DNA from: Tetracentron sinense
Taxonomy: Eukaryota; Streptophyta; Magnoliopsida; Trochodendrales; Trochodendraceae
Length of the DNA stretch: 64,000 nucleotides
Direction: 5' to 3'
Assembly (NCBI GenBank): GCA_015143295.1
Contig: CM026568.1
Coordinates: forward strand, 16,188,607 to 16,252,606
The translations under genes were made by a program, and so were the position numbers. Under the pieces are notes generated by a model, which worked only from the letters and a program-made list of their open reading frames with translations, ran no database searches and was not told the DNA's origin. Shown piece after piece: positions 12,206 to 22,929 of this stretch (positions within the stretch are counted from its first letter, which is position 1; every line of letters begins with the position of its first letter).

Positions 12206-12589
12206 ATCCTGAGAAAAATTGTAAAGCACAAGTCTAACTTGGAAACCAGGTTTTTGAACATAGCAATTTTACTAAGCATGTAATACTTATAAAAGAATAT
12301 ATCAATACATCAAAGTATATACGTAATAGTATAAGCATACACTTGGATGTTTTCTAGCGAACTAAAACACGAAACTCGGTTGAAGCATCAACCTACTTAA
12401 GACCAAGACTTATTGCTTAGTCCATACTTGGAATGCCACTTCCTATACGGACCTAATGTCTCGTCTTGATACCCATACCGTCATGGTATTAAACCTCTAA
12501 CTAGGACATCCTCAAACTCGAAGGAGAAATGCCTGACTTGGAAGAAGACCCAAGTCACATGCCTTATCCCTAAGGGAACTAATGCCTAA

Positions 12590-12601
12590 GCTCTTATACC
12601 A
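12590..12601 (-). promoter_or_regulatory. Primer-binding site (initiator Met tRNA)
   Basis: On the minus strand TGGTATAAGAGC starts four bases after the LTR end. It matches the usual plant initiator-tRNA-Met binding site TGGTATCAGAGC at 11 of 12 positions. This fixes the orientation of the element and marks the LTR at 12,606-15,330 as its 5' LTR. Confidence 0.85.
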
Positions 12602-12605
12602 ACTC

Positions 12606-15330
12606 TGTCGCGAGCCAAAATCCCCTTTAGAAGTATTGAGACTTTGACGTCGTGACCTATATTCCAAACCATCCTGTAAGAGCATATACGGCACGATAAA
12701 CAATAAATCTGAAAATGTATTTCTTCTATATACAGTCTTCCAAGTACATACATTTACAAGAACTGGTAAATTTATTTCTTCTATATGCAGTCTTCCAAGT
12801 ACATGCATTTAACATATACGCAATGCCCCTCACTTGAGTTACCAACTCAAGTCGATACCAAAATATCCAAAATGAAAACCCAAATTACATCTCTCTCCTC
12901 TCATCCACTCATCAGTAGGGACACCTTTCAAGGTCCCTAACATCCTCAAGATAATTGCCTATCGGCTCCTCGACATATACCTCCTCGACCCATGGTTCCA
13001 GAGCGCGTGTGTCTACATGTGTATCTGCAGAAGTAATAGTTCGGTTAAGCATGAAATACTCAATGTATACAAACTACTAGCTAACCATGTTATGAACATC
13101 ACATTAATATGCTTACATATACATAAAATAAGGCAGTTCAAAGTATGAACAATACTGAAATCAGAGTGCGGAAGCTATAATTCTTTTCAAAACTTATCAT
13201 GTGCCTACTTTTGAAATCAAACTTACATCAATACTTTTCTATACTTATTTCAATTGGATATACACATACTTTAAAACATCACATGTTTTTCGAACGTTTC
13301 TTTAAAACCATACTTTCATCATTTACATCATGTTTTTCTCTTTACACATAATATATATCACACATGCATTATTCTTTTGTGAGTACCACAATTCACCAAT
13401 TCTCTTTACAATTGACATATTTAGCATATACATTTATAGTACCCAAACTATAAGTGAACGGAACATACTAGCATCATTCACATATAAACATCACACGTAT
13501 TTTGCACTTTCTTTCATTTCTTTTTCTTTGATTTCTTTTACTTTACTTAACTAGTACCCAGACTATGGTGGAACGGAACACACTAGCATCTTCACATATA
13601 CTTTACTTTACTTCACTAGTGCCCAGACTATGGTGGAACGAAACACACTAGCATTATTCTCTTTACTTAACTAGTGCCCGGACTATGGTGGAACGAAACA
13701 CACTAGCATTATTTTCTTTACTTAACTAGTGCCCAGACTATGGTAGAACGGAACACACTAGCATCTTATCTTAATATAACTAGTGCCCAGATTATGGTGG
13801 AATGGAACACACTAGCCTCTTTCACTTGCTTAACTAATGCCCGGACTATGGTCGGACGGAATACATTAGCTTCTTTCACTTGCTTAACTAATGCCCGGAC
13901 TATGGTGGAACAGAACACATTAGCTTCTTTCACTTTGAGACTTATGAGCATTTCGTTACCATTTCACTTATGAGCATTTCCTTACACTTTTGAGCATTTC
14001 TTTTCATTGATCAAACCATACTTTGAACCAAAACATACACATACTTTGAAAAATTCCTTATTTGAACCAAAAACAATACTTTGAACAATTTCATTGAGCA
14101 AAACATACTTTAAAACCAAAACCCATACTTTAATTAAAAAAATTTCTTTGAACCAAAATCATCTTTTTAGCTGAATTCATTCTTCAATGGAAATCATATT
14201 TTCGAACTAACCCTTCTTTCAATTATTAGTATTCAATATAAAACTCGATCATATATACGTGAGTGATCATGTATGCCATTTGTGAACAATAGGGAAAGTA
14301 AGGAAATCTTAGCACATAATTCATACCATGGTTTACAAGAACAAGATCATAGGTCATCAAATCATCAATAATTACACTTTCAATATTAATTTACATGTTA
14401 GTTTCATAACAAAATTACCTAGGGTAGTATACACACTTCAATTTATCAAACAAGAATGCTTTTGAATTGGTATTTCTAATTAAGGCATTATAAAAGCATA
14501 TCTAGTGGAATGAATTGTCATTTTTGATCCAAAACTAAGGTTTAACATCTTATTAGTTGTGAATGAATCACAACACGGAAAACTAGTAGAGTGTTCTACC
14601 TTTCAAGACCGATTCCCTTAGGTCTAGCGCTTGAGAAAAGTTAAAGAAGCTTGAGGAAGCAAGAACAAGCTTCACTTTCGATCTTGGCGAACACCTTAGC
14701 TTTCTCCTTCAAAATCCCTAAAAATTTGTTCTTAGGATTTGGTAAACCCTTACCCATGAAATCCTCTTCTATTTATAGTCCAAGGGTTGCCAAAGCCCTT
14801 AAAAGCCCTTACAAAATATCCCTATAAGTCGGTTACACTGTTCCAGGTCATTTTTGTCCTTTTTGGGCAAAATCAGTCAACTAATTTTGGTCCCCTGGAA
14901 AACCGGTAGACTGATTTCCCCTGTTTTACTTATTTTTCCCTTGCTTTGATGTTTCGACCATAACTTTTAACTGACTTATCGGATTTGGCGATTCAACTTG
15001 TGTTGGACTCGAAATTCAAAGGAGAACAATTTTATGTCTAATGTACAAATCCTAATTCTGAATTATTAGTGGACTAAATAGACCCTAAAGTTAAGGGTAT
15101 GTTAAGGCATCCCTCATCTTCTCTTTACAACTTTGATCATACTTTGATCACACAAGAAGTTCATCACACAAGAGTGTCCTTAGGACCCTGAACATATATT
15201 CTAACACACTTAGACCCATTCAAACCCTTACTTCATTTCATACATAAAATATTAAGGCTTTAAGCGTTTAAAAGAGTGGTGCCCATGACACTATTCACTA
15301 AAATAGTGAATAGGATTCCAGGATTCTACA
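12606..15330 (-). mobile_element. 5' LTR of truncated Ty3/Gypsy element (2,725 bp)
   Basis: Read on the minus strand the LTR begins TGTAGAATCCTGG and ends GGCTCGCGACA, followed by the primer-binding site and gag. It shares terminal sequences with the solo LTR at 7,037-9,553 but differs clearly in between. The flanks (AACTC before, CAAGG after on the plus strand) do not match, as expected for one LTR of a longer element. A tandem array occupies 13,440-13,935. No gene is present. Confidence 0.85.
13440..13935. repeat. Tandem array of 51-65 bp units inside LTR
   Basis: Eight diverged copies contain the core GACTATGGTGGAACGGAACA followed by ACACTAGC. Cores start near 13,449, 13,562, 13,627, 13,682, 13,737, 13,792, 13,846 and 13,898. 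The first copy is separated from the rest; the others are near-contiguous. This is an LTR-internal minisatellite. Confidence 0.8.
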
Positions 15331-15367
15331 CAAGGGGCAACACTTTTGGGAAAAGAACTACACTTTT

Positions 15368-15545
15368 GGGCAGCCCGGCCCAGTGAAACTAAAGTTAGGT
15401 GTGATAAACCGTACCACCATAAGGTAATGGTGGTGTAAAGTCTCAATGGGGTTGGCCCACGGGCAGCCCGGCCTAGTGAAACTAAAGTTAGGTGTGATGA
15501 ACCGTACCACTATAAGGTAATGGTAATGGTAATGGTGGTGTAAAT
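15368..15545 (+). repeat. Direct repeat of about 75-85 bp, two copies
   Basis: Copies start at 15,368 and 15,461 with GGGCAGCCCGGCC and end with GGTAATGGTGGTGTAAA. The second copy carries two extra GGTAAT units. They lie just outside the LTR, so they may be a duplicated piece of another element. A T-rich run and GC-rich text follow up to 15,636, where I see nothing else. Confidence 0.75.
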
Positions 15546-15636
15546 TTTTTTTCCCTTTTTTTTTTGTGGCCACGGGAGGCGCTTCCTAGGGGGTTAGACC
15601 AACCTGGGGAGGCGGCACTAGATGGCTGATATGGTG

Positions 15637-15988
15637 GAGATCGAATCACAGCCAATTGCGATAAAATTCGAGAAGAGTTCAATCGCGTAGAGACCAACAT
15701 GTGTCCCTTATAACCCCTATTAATCGTGGTTAAGATTTATTAACCCATAGGATTCAACAATATAACCTTGATTTTTAGAAAAAAAATATTATAAAAATAT
15801 TTAACTCTGATTAAGAATTTTTTAACCCCTTAGGATTAATATTTTTTAAAACTAAAGTTATATTGTTGAACCTCAAGGATTAGTGAATCTTAACCATAGT
15901 TAATAGAGGTGAAAAGGAACACGTGTTGGCATGTGAGTGTGGTTGAACTCTTCCTGAGTTCAATCGCAATTGGCTGTGATTGAATCTC
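15637..15988. mobile_element. Foldback MITE copy 1 (about 352 bp)
   Basis: The ends GAGATCGAATCACAGCCAAT and, on the opposite strand, GAGATTCAATCACAGCCAAT form the start of inverted arms of roughly 130-150 bp. The arms also contain ACACGTGTTGGC/CCAACATGTGT and TCTTAACCATAGTTAATAG-like text. The centre is AT-rich. No coding sequence or clear target duplication is visible. Long arms and no gene fit a Mutator-like or foldback MITE. Confidence 0.75.
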
Positions 15989-15993
15989 AATAC

Positions 15994-16363
15994 GAGATCA
16001 AGCCACAGCCAATTGCGATTGAACTCAGTGAGAGTTCAGAGATCCCACAGACCAACATGTGTCCCTTTTAGTTCCTATTAATCATGATTAAGATTAATTA
16101 ATCCTTAGAGTTCAACAATATAACCTTGGTTTTTAAAAAAAATATATATATTAGAAATTTATTTACTCTAATTAAGAATTTTATACTTTCAGAGTAAATA
16201 TGTTTTTAATATTTTTTTTTTAAATAGCAAGGTTATATTGTTGAACCTCAAGGGTTAGTGAATCTTAACCACAATTAATAGGTATTAAAAGGGACACGTG
16301 TTGGCCTGTGGGCGCAATTGAACTCTCCCCAAGTTCAATCGCAATTGGTTGTGTTTCGATCTC
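15994..16363. mobile_element. Foldback MITE copy 2 (about 370 bp)
   Basis: This second copy of the same family follows head to tail after five bases. It starts GAGATCAAGCCACAGCCAAT and ends with the inverse of GAGATCGAAACACAACCAAT. It shares the arm sequences with copy 1 but is diverged, so the pair is an old tandem duplication or two insertions at one site. Confidence 0.75.
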
Positions 16364-16399
16364 ATCCTTGAAAAGGGATAGGAAAGGACTCCACTTGTG

Positions 16400-16692
16400 A
16401 TGGCCTTGGATTGTCTCTGGCTAAGCCTGAAAGACCTCCTCTCGGGCAACCACAAATCAGTGGACAAGTGGTGGAGAAGTCAAAATCACGGACCCCATGA
16501 TTTTGACTTCTCCACACACAATGAGACATGTGATGATAAGTGTGAGAAAAAGGAGAAGAAATATCAAGTGGGGAGAAGTCAAAATCACGGGGAGAAAATG
16601 AAATGACTTCTCCCCTTTTTATCACCACATGTTGTCTATCGTGTGGTTGCCCGAGACCATTTTTGGCTTTGACAGAGACAATCCAAGGCCAT
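16400..16692. mobile_element. MITE with about 50-bp inverted repeats
   Basis: The left end ATGGCCTTGGATTGTCTCTG and the right end, its exact reverse complement, open arms that continue through CTCGGGCAACCACA. A second, internal inverted repeat built on GGAGAAGTCAAAATCACGG (about 16,474-16,515, with a third copy near 16,571) lies inside. No target duplication could be defined, so the superfamily is open. Confidence 0.75.
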
Positions 16693-16730
16693 TTGGAATA
16701 TGGCAGTGGGTTGTACTTTCATGATTTTTC

Positions 16731-17033
16731 TTGGAAATTGTACAAAAAAATATTATTTTAAACAAGTTGAGGATAATGTTGTGCCTTGGAGAGGTTGAGA
16801 TGAAAAGGTTAGCTGAGCACAAGATTGGGTGGCAGAGCTTTAAGTGTCATCCTCAGCTTAAGATCAAGATAGAAGGGACATGGAGCACAGAAGCAGGATT
16901 TGAAAAGCCGTTTTATAGGTCTGTGTACTATATGTTTCATTCCCTTGAGATGGTAGGGTCAGTTAATGTGGTTCCACAACTTTCTCATATATATGTCTCA
17001 ATACCAGGGACAGATATTCACCTTCTTACCTAA
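16731..17033 (+). pseudogene. Unidentified open frame, possible gene fragment
   Basis: A 100-codon open frame begins between a MITE and intergenic sequence. The later part (WQSFKCHPQLKIKIEGTW and VYYMFHSLEMVGSVNV) has a protein-like composition, unlike the compositional frames around it, but I do not recognise a family. It has no partner exon, and its ATG may be chance. It could be a captured exon or random. Confidence 0.25.
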
Positions 17034-18974
17034 AGCTTCTTCCCGCCTTAGTCCCACATTGGTTGGGTACTAGGTTCCGCATGGTGTGTATAAGGGGCCT
17101 CTACTCGTCCTTTTAGAGTGACTGAGTTTGTGAAATTACCTTGATAGCACCTTAGTACTACCATATATGCCTGGCTGTGTGTGTGTTTTTAGAGTGTGTT
17201 AAATGATACCATTAACCCAGTTCACAACAAAATTGAGATTACAAAATAAAAATAAAAAATCGCACGTAGTTGTAGGTTCTTGGTCATGAAGATGAAGAAG
17301 ATCAGTGTATTTTTTAAAATTTCCATTCAAAAGAAGTGCTGATAAAGGATTTTGGTAGCCACATTCCCCCTATTGCACTCTCTTTTTTGGGAAAACAATA
17401 AGAGTGGGTGCCAAAAAAAATCGGAAGATGTAGTCATGAAATAATCAAGAGTATGTTAGTTCAATTGAAGGAGTTTAAACCCTGTCCATTTGTGATTGAC
17501 CTCATGATCGCACTCACAAACCTTTATCTATCCTTTTAACTATGGTTAAGAAGTTATAAATAGGTTTGGGCCAGGGTCACGCCTAGGCCTTATCACACTC
17601 AGCTCTGATGAATGGATTCTGCAAGGAAGGAAGAGTGGAGGAGGCCATTTTTGATGAGAAAATCAGGTATGAAAGTCGATGTTGTTGGTTATACTACTCT
17701 CATTAACTACCTCTGCAGGTTTTTGTTGAGGTCGAAGCTTGCTATGTACTCCTTTGCATGAAGATTAATATTTGCATCATTCAGTGCATCAGATTAGCAC
17801 CGTAAATATAGACTGATCATAACTGTGATAATCCTTACTTAAGAAAACATGATTACAAATTTAATATTTTGAGACAAATATGTTGTAGACAGCAAAAATC
17901 CTTGGTTCATATATAATAAAACAAGGTTAATAAAAGGGTGTTTTGTGATTTCTTATCACGGAGAAAAGAACACATCTTGAAGTGATTTAAAACTCTCGAT
18001 CGTAGGTATTATCAAGAGCTAGGCCGCACATTTGAAAATCAAGTACGTATTATCAAGAGCTAGGCCGCACATTCAAAAATTCGAGTATCCAACAACGCCA
18101 AACATCAAGTGGGGCTGCTCACTATTTAACGCATATGTGCCTTGGTGCCATTGGATTTTTAATTGTGTGGCTACTCAATATTCAATATAATCTACTATTG
18201 ACACTTTTAAATCACTTTCTAAAGAAATAGGGAAAAAAAACTAAAATCTGCTTCAGTGGGAAATGATAAATGGTTGGTGGGTTCTCAATAGTATGCCTAA
18301 AAGTGAAAATTTTTGCAACTTTTTGACCACCTACCCAAGTTCACTGAACTAAGACAGCCTTGATCAGCAACCCCAAGTGCACCCAATGGAGAAAAACCTC
18401 CATCTTTCTATATGGTTCCTGGCAGAGGACTGTTTGCAAGTCTTGGCCCATGTTTAACATTTGGTTGACCACAAGTATGATTCACAATAAGAGTTTTTAT
18501 ATTTGGATTAGTCCTTAGGTTTGTACAAATTTGATGCTACCAATTCATGCTACTAGGTTACACACCAAAATCAGTCCTCTAATTTACATGCTCTGTATCC
18601 TATCCTATTATGAAGCAAGTTATACAAAAAAAAATAATAATCATATAGTAAATACAAATAAGCTATTTTTTGCTAAATCTTCAAGTAACAACAAGAGAAC
18701 CTCACATGACCTTTGGTTATTGAGTGTCCGTAACCTCAAATTTTTTATGTTGAGAAACTATATTTTGTCACCAAAAAAATGTAATTTAATTGAATAAGCT
18801 TCTAGAGGTCAATCAACCAAAATTTTGAGGTGGATGCCAAACTATTAGGTTCATCTACCTGATATATTGTCAAGGATTAATTCTTTCCAATGTTCAGTTA
18901 ATTAATTGCAAATTTCATCCTTAATTTCTTCTCCTATTATCCCGATGTTTTAAGTCACATCTTAATTTTGCTCC
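17034..18974. other. Intergenic stretch, possible TRIM/LTR relic
   Basis: Near 17,050-17,105 the text TAGTCCCACATTGGTTGGG with a downstream TATAAGGGGCC resembles the promoter part of small plant LTR elements (TRIM), but no second LTR was found. At about 18,010-18,075 a word of about 26 bp containing AAGAGCTAGGCCGCACATT is tandemly duplicated. The rest is AT-rich without a recognisable gene. Confidence 0.35.
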
Positions 18975-19000
18975 CATGCAACGCACGGGGTGTTTGCTAG
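18972..19000 (+). mobile_element. Helitron-like 3' terminus
   Basis: An imperfect hairpin word CCCATGCAACGCACGGGG is followed after about ten bases by CTAG and then T. Plant Helitrons end in a short GC-rich hairpin plus CTRR and insert before T. The 5' end of this unit was not found upstream. Confidence 0.6.
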
Positions 19001-20808
19001 TATTATATATACTAAAGAAATAGGATGATGATATGGCATCCCTCACACTTCTTTGTGATGCCACATCATCTATCATGTATACCTCTTTAACTCTACTGAA
19101 GTGGCCCACAAGTTATTACCAATATCATTAATGACACCTTCTCTTTCTCCAATGAAGACAACCTCACTCCTTTATATCACCTGTTGGTCTCCTCAAGAGA
19201 CCAATTTCTCTCCACTTTCGATTCTCTTAAATTCCTCTTACTTTTCAAAGTAAGTGGGACCCATTCTTTGTTTCAAAAAACCTCTCTCTCGCCTCTTACT
19301 TTTCAAAGGAAGTGGAACCATTCTCTCCTTGCTTATTTCAAGAAACCTCTCTCCCACCTCTTCCTAAGCAGACTCTTCATAGCCCTTTCTCCCTCTTAAA
19401 TCACTTTTCAAAATGAGAATTTTCTATGTATTGTAGTGATCTCTAAATGGCGCCACACCCACCACTATGATGGACGGATGAGTAGGTGGTGATGCTTGGA
19501 ACACCGGATGTAGCGGAGCAGCCACTTTTGGAGGGCCTCAACGGGTTTCACATGTGGAGGTGTTGGTGGTTCCGTACATGGACTAGGTAATTTCAACGGG
19601 CTTCCGTCTTTCCAGGCTAGCAAAGTAGAAGGATTTGACATAGGGCGTGGTGGTGGTAGAAGAGGGTTCTAACAATGGTCGTGATGGAGGTAGAGGTCAT
19701 GGGAGCCATGGTGGTGGTAGGAGTTTTGACAATGTTCGTGGTGGTAGACACAGTGGAACGTCAAAAGAGGATATAGACAACATTTCTCTTCCGGAGCAGG
19801 ATTTTGGCAATTTGTTTAATTTTGAGAAGAATTTTTTATGTAGAGGACGCTATGCTGTATCTGCAATGTCAGAGCAAGATATTGCGATTTATCATAAAAG
19901 ACAGACAGATAACTATCCGAGGGTACGATGTCCCAAAAACCAATCTGCATATTCCAAGAAACTAACTTTCTTGATTTAAATTCGAATTGATTAAATTTTT
20001 ATTTTATTTTTTATTAATTTCCTTAGCTGATTGATCTTATCTGCTTCAACAGATTGCTATCTAGAGGTTATAGCTAAATTGTGTTTTGTCGAGTCAACGT
20101 TTATCGAATCTCAAAGATGGCCAATGACAAAGATTTAATTGGTATTGCCGAGACCGGTTCGAGAAAATGTTGACATATTTGCTACATCATTAGTACTGGG
20201 TTAGTCTTGGTTACTTTTCAAGTGAACTTCTTCACCTCCTATTTTTCTATTTTTTTTCATTAATTTGTACAGTTTTACAATTTAGTTTCAGCAGAAAGCA
20301 ATTGCATGGGTATAGGGTGTAGGTGGTTTCGACACTTCACATGCAGCTGCTCAGGGAGCTCTTGCCCTCTTTCTTGCTATTAATTTTTTCGAAAGCTTGC
20401 AATTTTATTCATCTCCATTTTTATTTGTTTGGAGATCCTTACTGAAAATAAACAAATTTTGTTTCAGTGCATATGATAGAGCCACTTCTAATTAATTATA
20501 TGATAATAAATTATATTAAATATTTTATAACTTCTGAATAAAACAATAATTCTTATTATATTTAGTATAAATAAATATATAATACTTTTATTTACATTTA
20601 AATAGAAGAGGAGAGTATATTAATTTCTTTCCATTTAGATTATAACTAACAAGGGCTTTCATATGCTTCTTAATTTAATTATAAAATCAAATTTTTTATC
20701 ACTATTAATCACAGTATAAATTAGATGACTACTTATGCTTATTTTTTTATAAATCTTTATACATAATTTACATTCTTTTTACACACGCATCACACGGGTC
20801 ACCGCTAG
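19001..20808 (+). mobile_element. Helitron-like unit carrying a helicase gene fragment
   Basis: The unit starts directly after the preceding CTAG with ATATATACTAAAGAAATAGG and ends at 20,808 with CACACGGGTCACCGCTAG, followed by T. Right after it a new copy of the same start sequence begins, so at least two related units abut head to tail. No Rep/helicase protein of an autonomous Helitron is present. The unit holds a broken DEAD-box gene copy (19,627-20,195). The 5' end lacks the usual TC, so the call rests on the two 3' ends and the repeated 5' sequence. Confidence 0.65.
19627..20195 (+). pseudogene. Captured fragment of a DEAD-box RNA helicase gene (RH30/RH20-like)
   Basis: A glycine-rich, RGG-like N-terminal part (about 19,630-19,745) is followed by ISLPEQDFGNL and FEKNF, then AMSEQDIAIYH, closely matching plant RH30-type helicases. 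After a one-base frame shift it reads KPICIFQETNFLD, then an AT-rich stretch (about 19,985-20,050) ending in CAG that looks like a retained intron. Next comes CYLEVIAKLCFVES, where FVES stands for the EPTPIQ Q-motif region, then WPM and DLIGIAETGS, the lead-in to the Walker A motif. A further frameshift breaks GSGKT. Motifs Ia to VI are absent. Retention of an intron argues for capture of genomic DNA, not retroposition. It is certainly non-functional as a helicase. Confidence 0.85.
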
Positions 20809-22079
20809 TTATATACTAAAGAAATAGGAGTGTCAACGTGGAACTCCTCTTAGATCTCCATTTCTAATTCATTTTGCCACCTCAGCTTATGTCTTTAATG
20901 AGCCCACGACCCACTACAATAAATTTCTTAACTACAGAACTATTTCCAAAGAATCGATTATCTTTCTCATAATGACCTTTTCAAAGAGTTTTTAATTCAA
21001 GTTAGCAATTTGATCACCATTTCCAAAACTCCTTTCATCTTCCCAAAGTTGAACCTCCCTTGCTAAGCAAATAAGGTGCCTCCTCTTTGATTTTTTGTCT
21101 CTGTTTGTATGCCACGTCAGTCGGATTACTATCTCTCATTTGTTTCTCCTATCAATAATTGTTTCATCCCTCGAGAGGATTGCAAAGACTATTCATCTCC
21201 CATGAGCCGTCTCTCTTTCTCTCTCCTTAAACAGTTAAAACCTCTTCCCTCTTTCTACGACACTTGGAAAATGAAGAAATACCCACTCTAGCTCTTTCCC
21301 TTCCCAGTTCCCCTTCTCTCTCTTTTCGTTGAAGCGAAGCATCGGAGATGGAAAGATCATCTGTAAAATCTCCATCTCCCTAAGATCATGCGCATCCCAT
21401 TACGAGTGATTGTTGCTTCTTTCTTTTGAAGTTTTCTATTGCAATTGTAATTTATTTTTTCTCAGTTGAGAATTATATTTTTTTTTCCACACCTTTTCTT
21501 CTCTTATCCTTGGTTGATAAATGGGTCTTTGGCATTTAAAGAGCTACAGGCTTCTCTCTCACTTAAGACTTTATTTTTAAACATACAAGGGAAGATGCAA
21601 ATAAGAATTCTATATTGCCGACGGAGATATATATAATTTTGGTCCAATGGATTATCAAAACGAAAAGGCGGACATGATTCTCAAGTATATGTCAGACGAG
21701 GCTAGGCTATTACAGGCATACGACCAGTTGCTCCCAAGTCTCTACTGAGATGAGTGTCTTCTATAAGAAGAATATGCAGCAAATATTTGTTTTGTTTTTT
21801 CCAGTGATAAAAGAGGAAGAGTTCATATATACAATGCGAGTCTACAACACTTCTTCATCTCTTTAGATATCCAAAATAAGGGAGAGTAAAATTTCTACAT
21901 GATACCTAAAAGTTGATTGTTTTCTTCTTATATTAAGCAGCTAATTTGAGTCACATATTGACTGTTATTCTCTTTAATCAACAGATTTCTTCTTGCATTG
22001 TCAAGATCTGTTTTATTCTTGTCTAAGATGATTTACCTTCACTTTTTTTGACTTTATGTGTTTATGGTTGGTGTTGTTC
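20809..22079. other. Second Helitron-like start and unassigned sequence
   Basis: The stretch begins with TATATACTAAAGAAATAGGA, the same start as the unit at 19,001. No matching 3' terminus was found downstream. Near 21,605-21,748 a plus-strand frame of about 47 codons reads YNFGPMDYQNEKADMILKYM then SDEARLLQAYDQLLP and a stop. It is protein-like and may be a captured exon, but I cannot name the gene. The small frame at 21,109-21,291 is not convincing. Confidence 0.4.
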
Positions 22080-22915
22080 TGCCACACCCCAAAATCTCAC
22101 CTTGTTCATAATGGCACCTTGGTCCATGACACTGGTTAAACCTGCTTAATTTTCATACAAGGCAATGCTAAAATGCGAGTCTACAAAAAATTCTTAATAA
22201 ATGCAATATTAATAACGATCAACAATATAATAAATGAAATAACCATCTTGTACAACCTATTACCAATTCCAACATTACCCATAATTAGATCATCCGTAAC
22301 AATCCCCACAATAAGGTTTAAAACTTAAGCAACATCATAGTCTCAAAAGTATCAAGTACCTATTACAATCTATTTAATGAAATAGAAATATGACAATATA
22401 CAAAAGAAACTATCTAAGTCTCCTCCTCCTTTCAAAAATCACCTACTCTCTCCTCGTACCCTTCTTTAACCTATGACTTGCACTGGCTCCAAACCTGCCG
22501 ACAATAATGGACCGATTTGAGTATTGAAAACGCTCTGCAAATATCCAGTCTAACTAACAATAGCAATAACTCAAGTACATAACCAATATCAAATTCATGT
22601 GACTAATACTTAATCAATAATAGGTTCATATGACATTTATATAATCAATAACAGGTTTATATGACATTTACATAATCAGAGTGCGGAAAACATATGAGCA
22701 TATCATGATTCAGTACTTCTAATTCAGTATTCATGTTCGACAACGTATGATAAATTCCGACAACGTAAGATAAGTTCGTCAACACATGATAAGTTTCAAC
22801 AACACACGATAAGTTCGTCAACGCATGATTCATCAACTTATGCGATTGGGATCATGAGATCACACTTATGCACACATGCTTTTGAGTAGCTTTACCAACT
22901 TATACAATTGATATC
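22080..22915 (-). mobile_element. LTR fragment, minus strand
   Basis: Read on the minus strand the sequence ends GATTTTGGGGTGTGGCA at 22,080, resembling the ...CA end of Gypsy LTRs in this window. The internal text GCCGACAATAATGG and TTGAGTATTGAAAACGCTCTG parallels the same part of the LTRs at 7,037 and 12,606. The other end is missing where the CACTA remnant begins. A degenerate repeat of about 21 bp (GATAAGTTCGTCAACACAT-like, four to five copies) lies at 22,735-22,835. Confidence 0.5.
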
Positions 22916-22929
22916 ATGAAATCATACAC

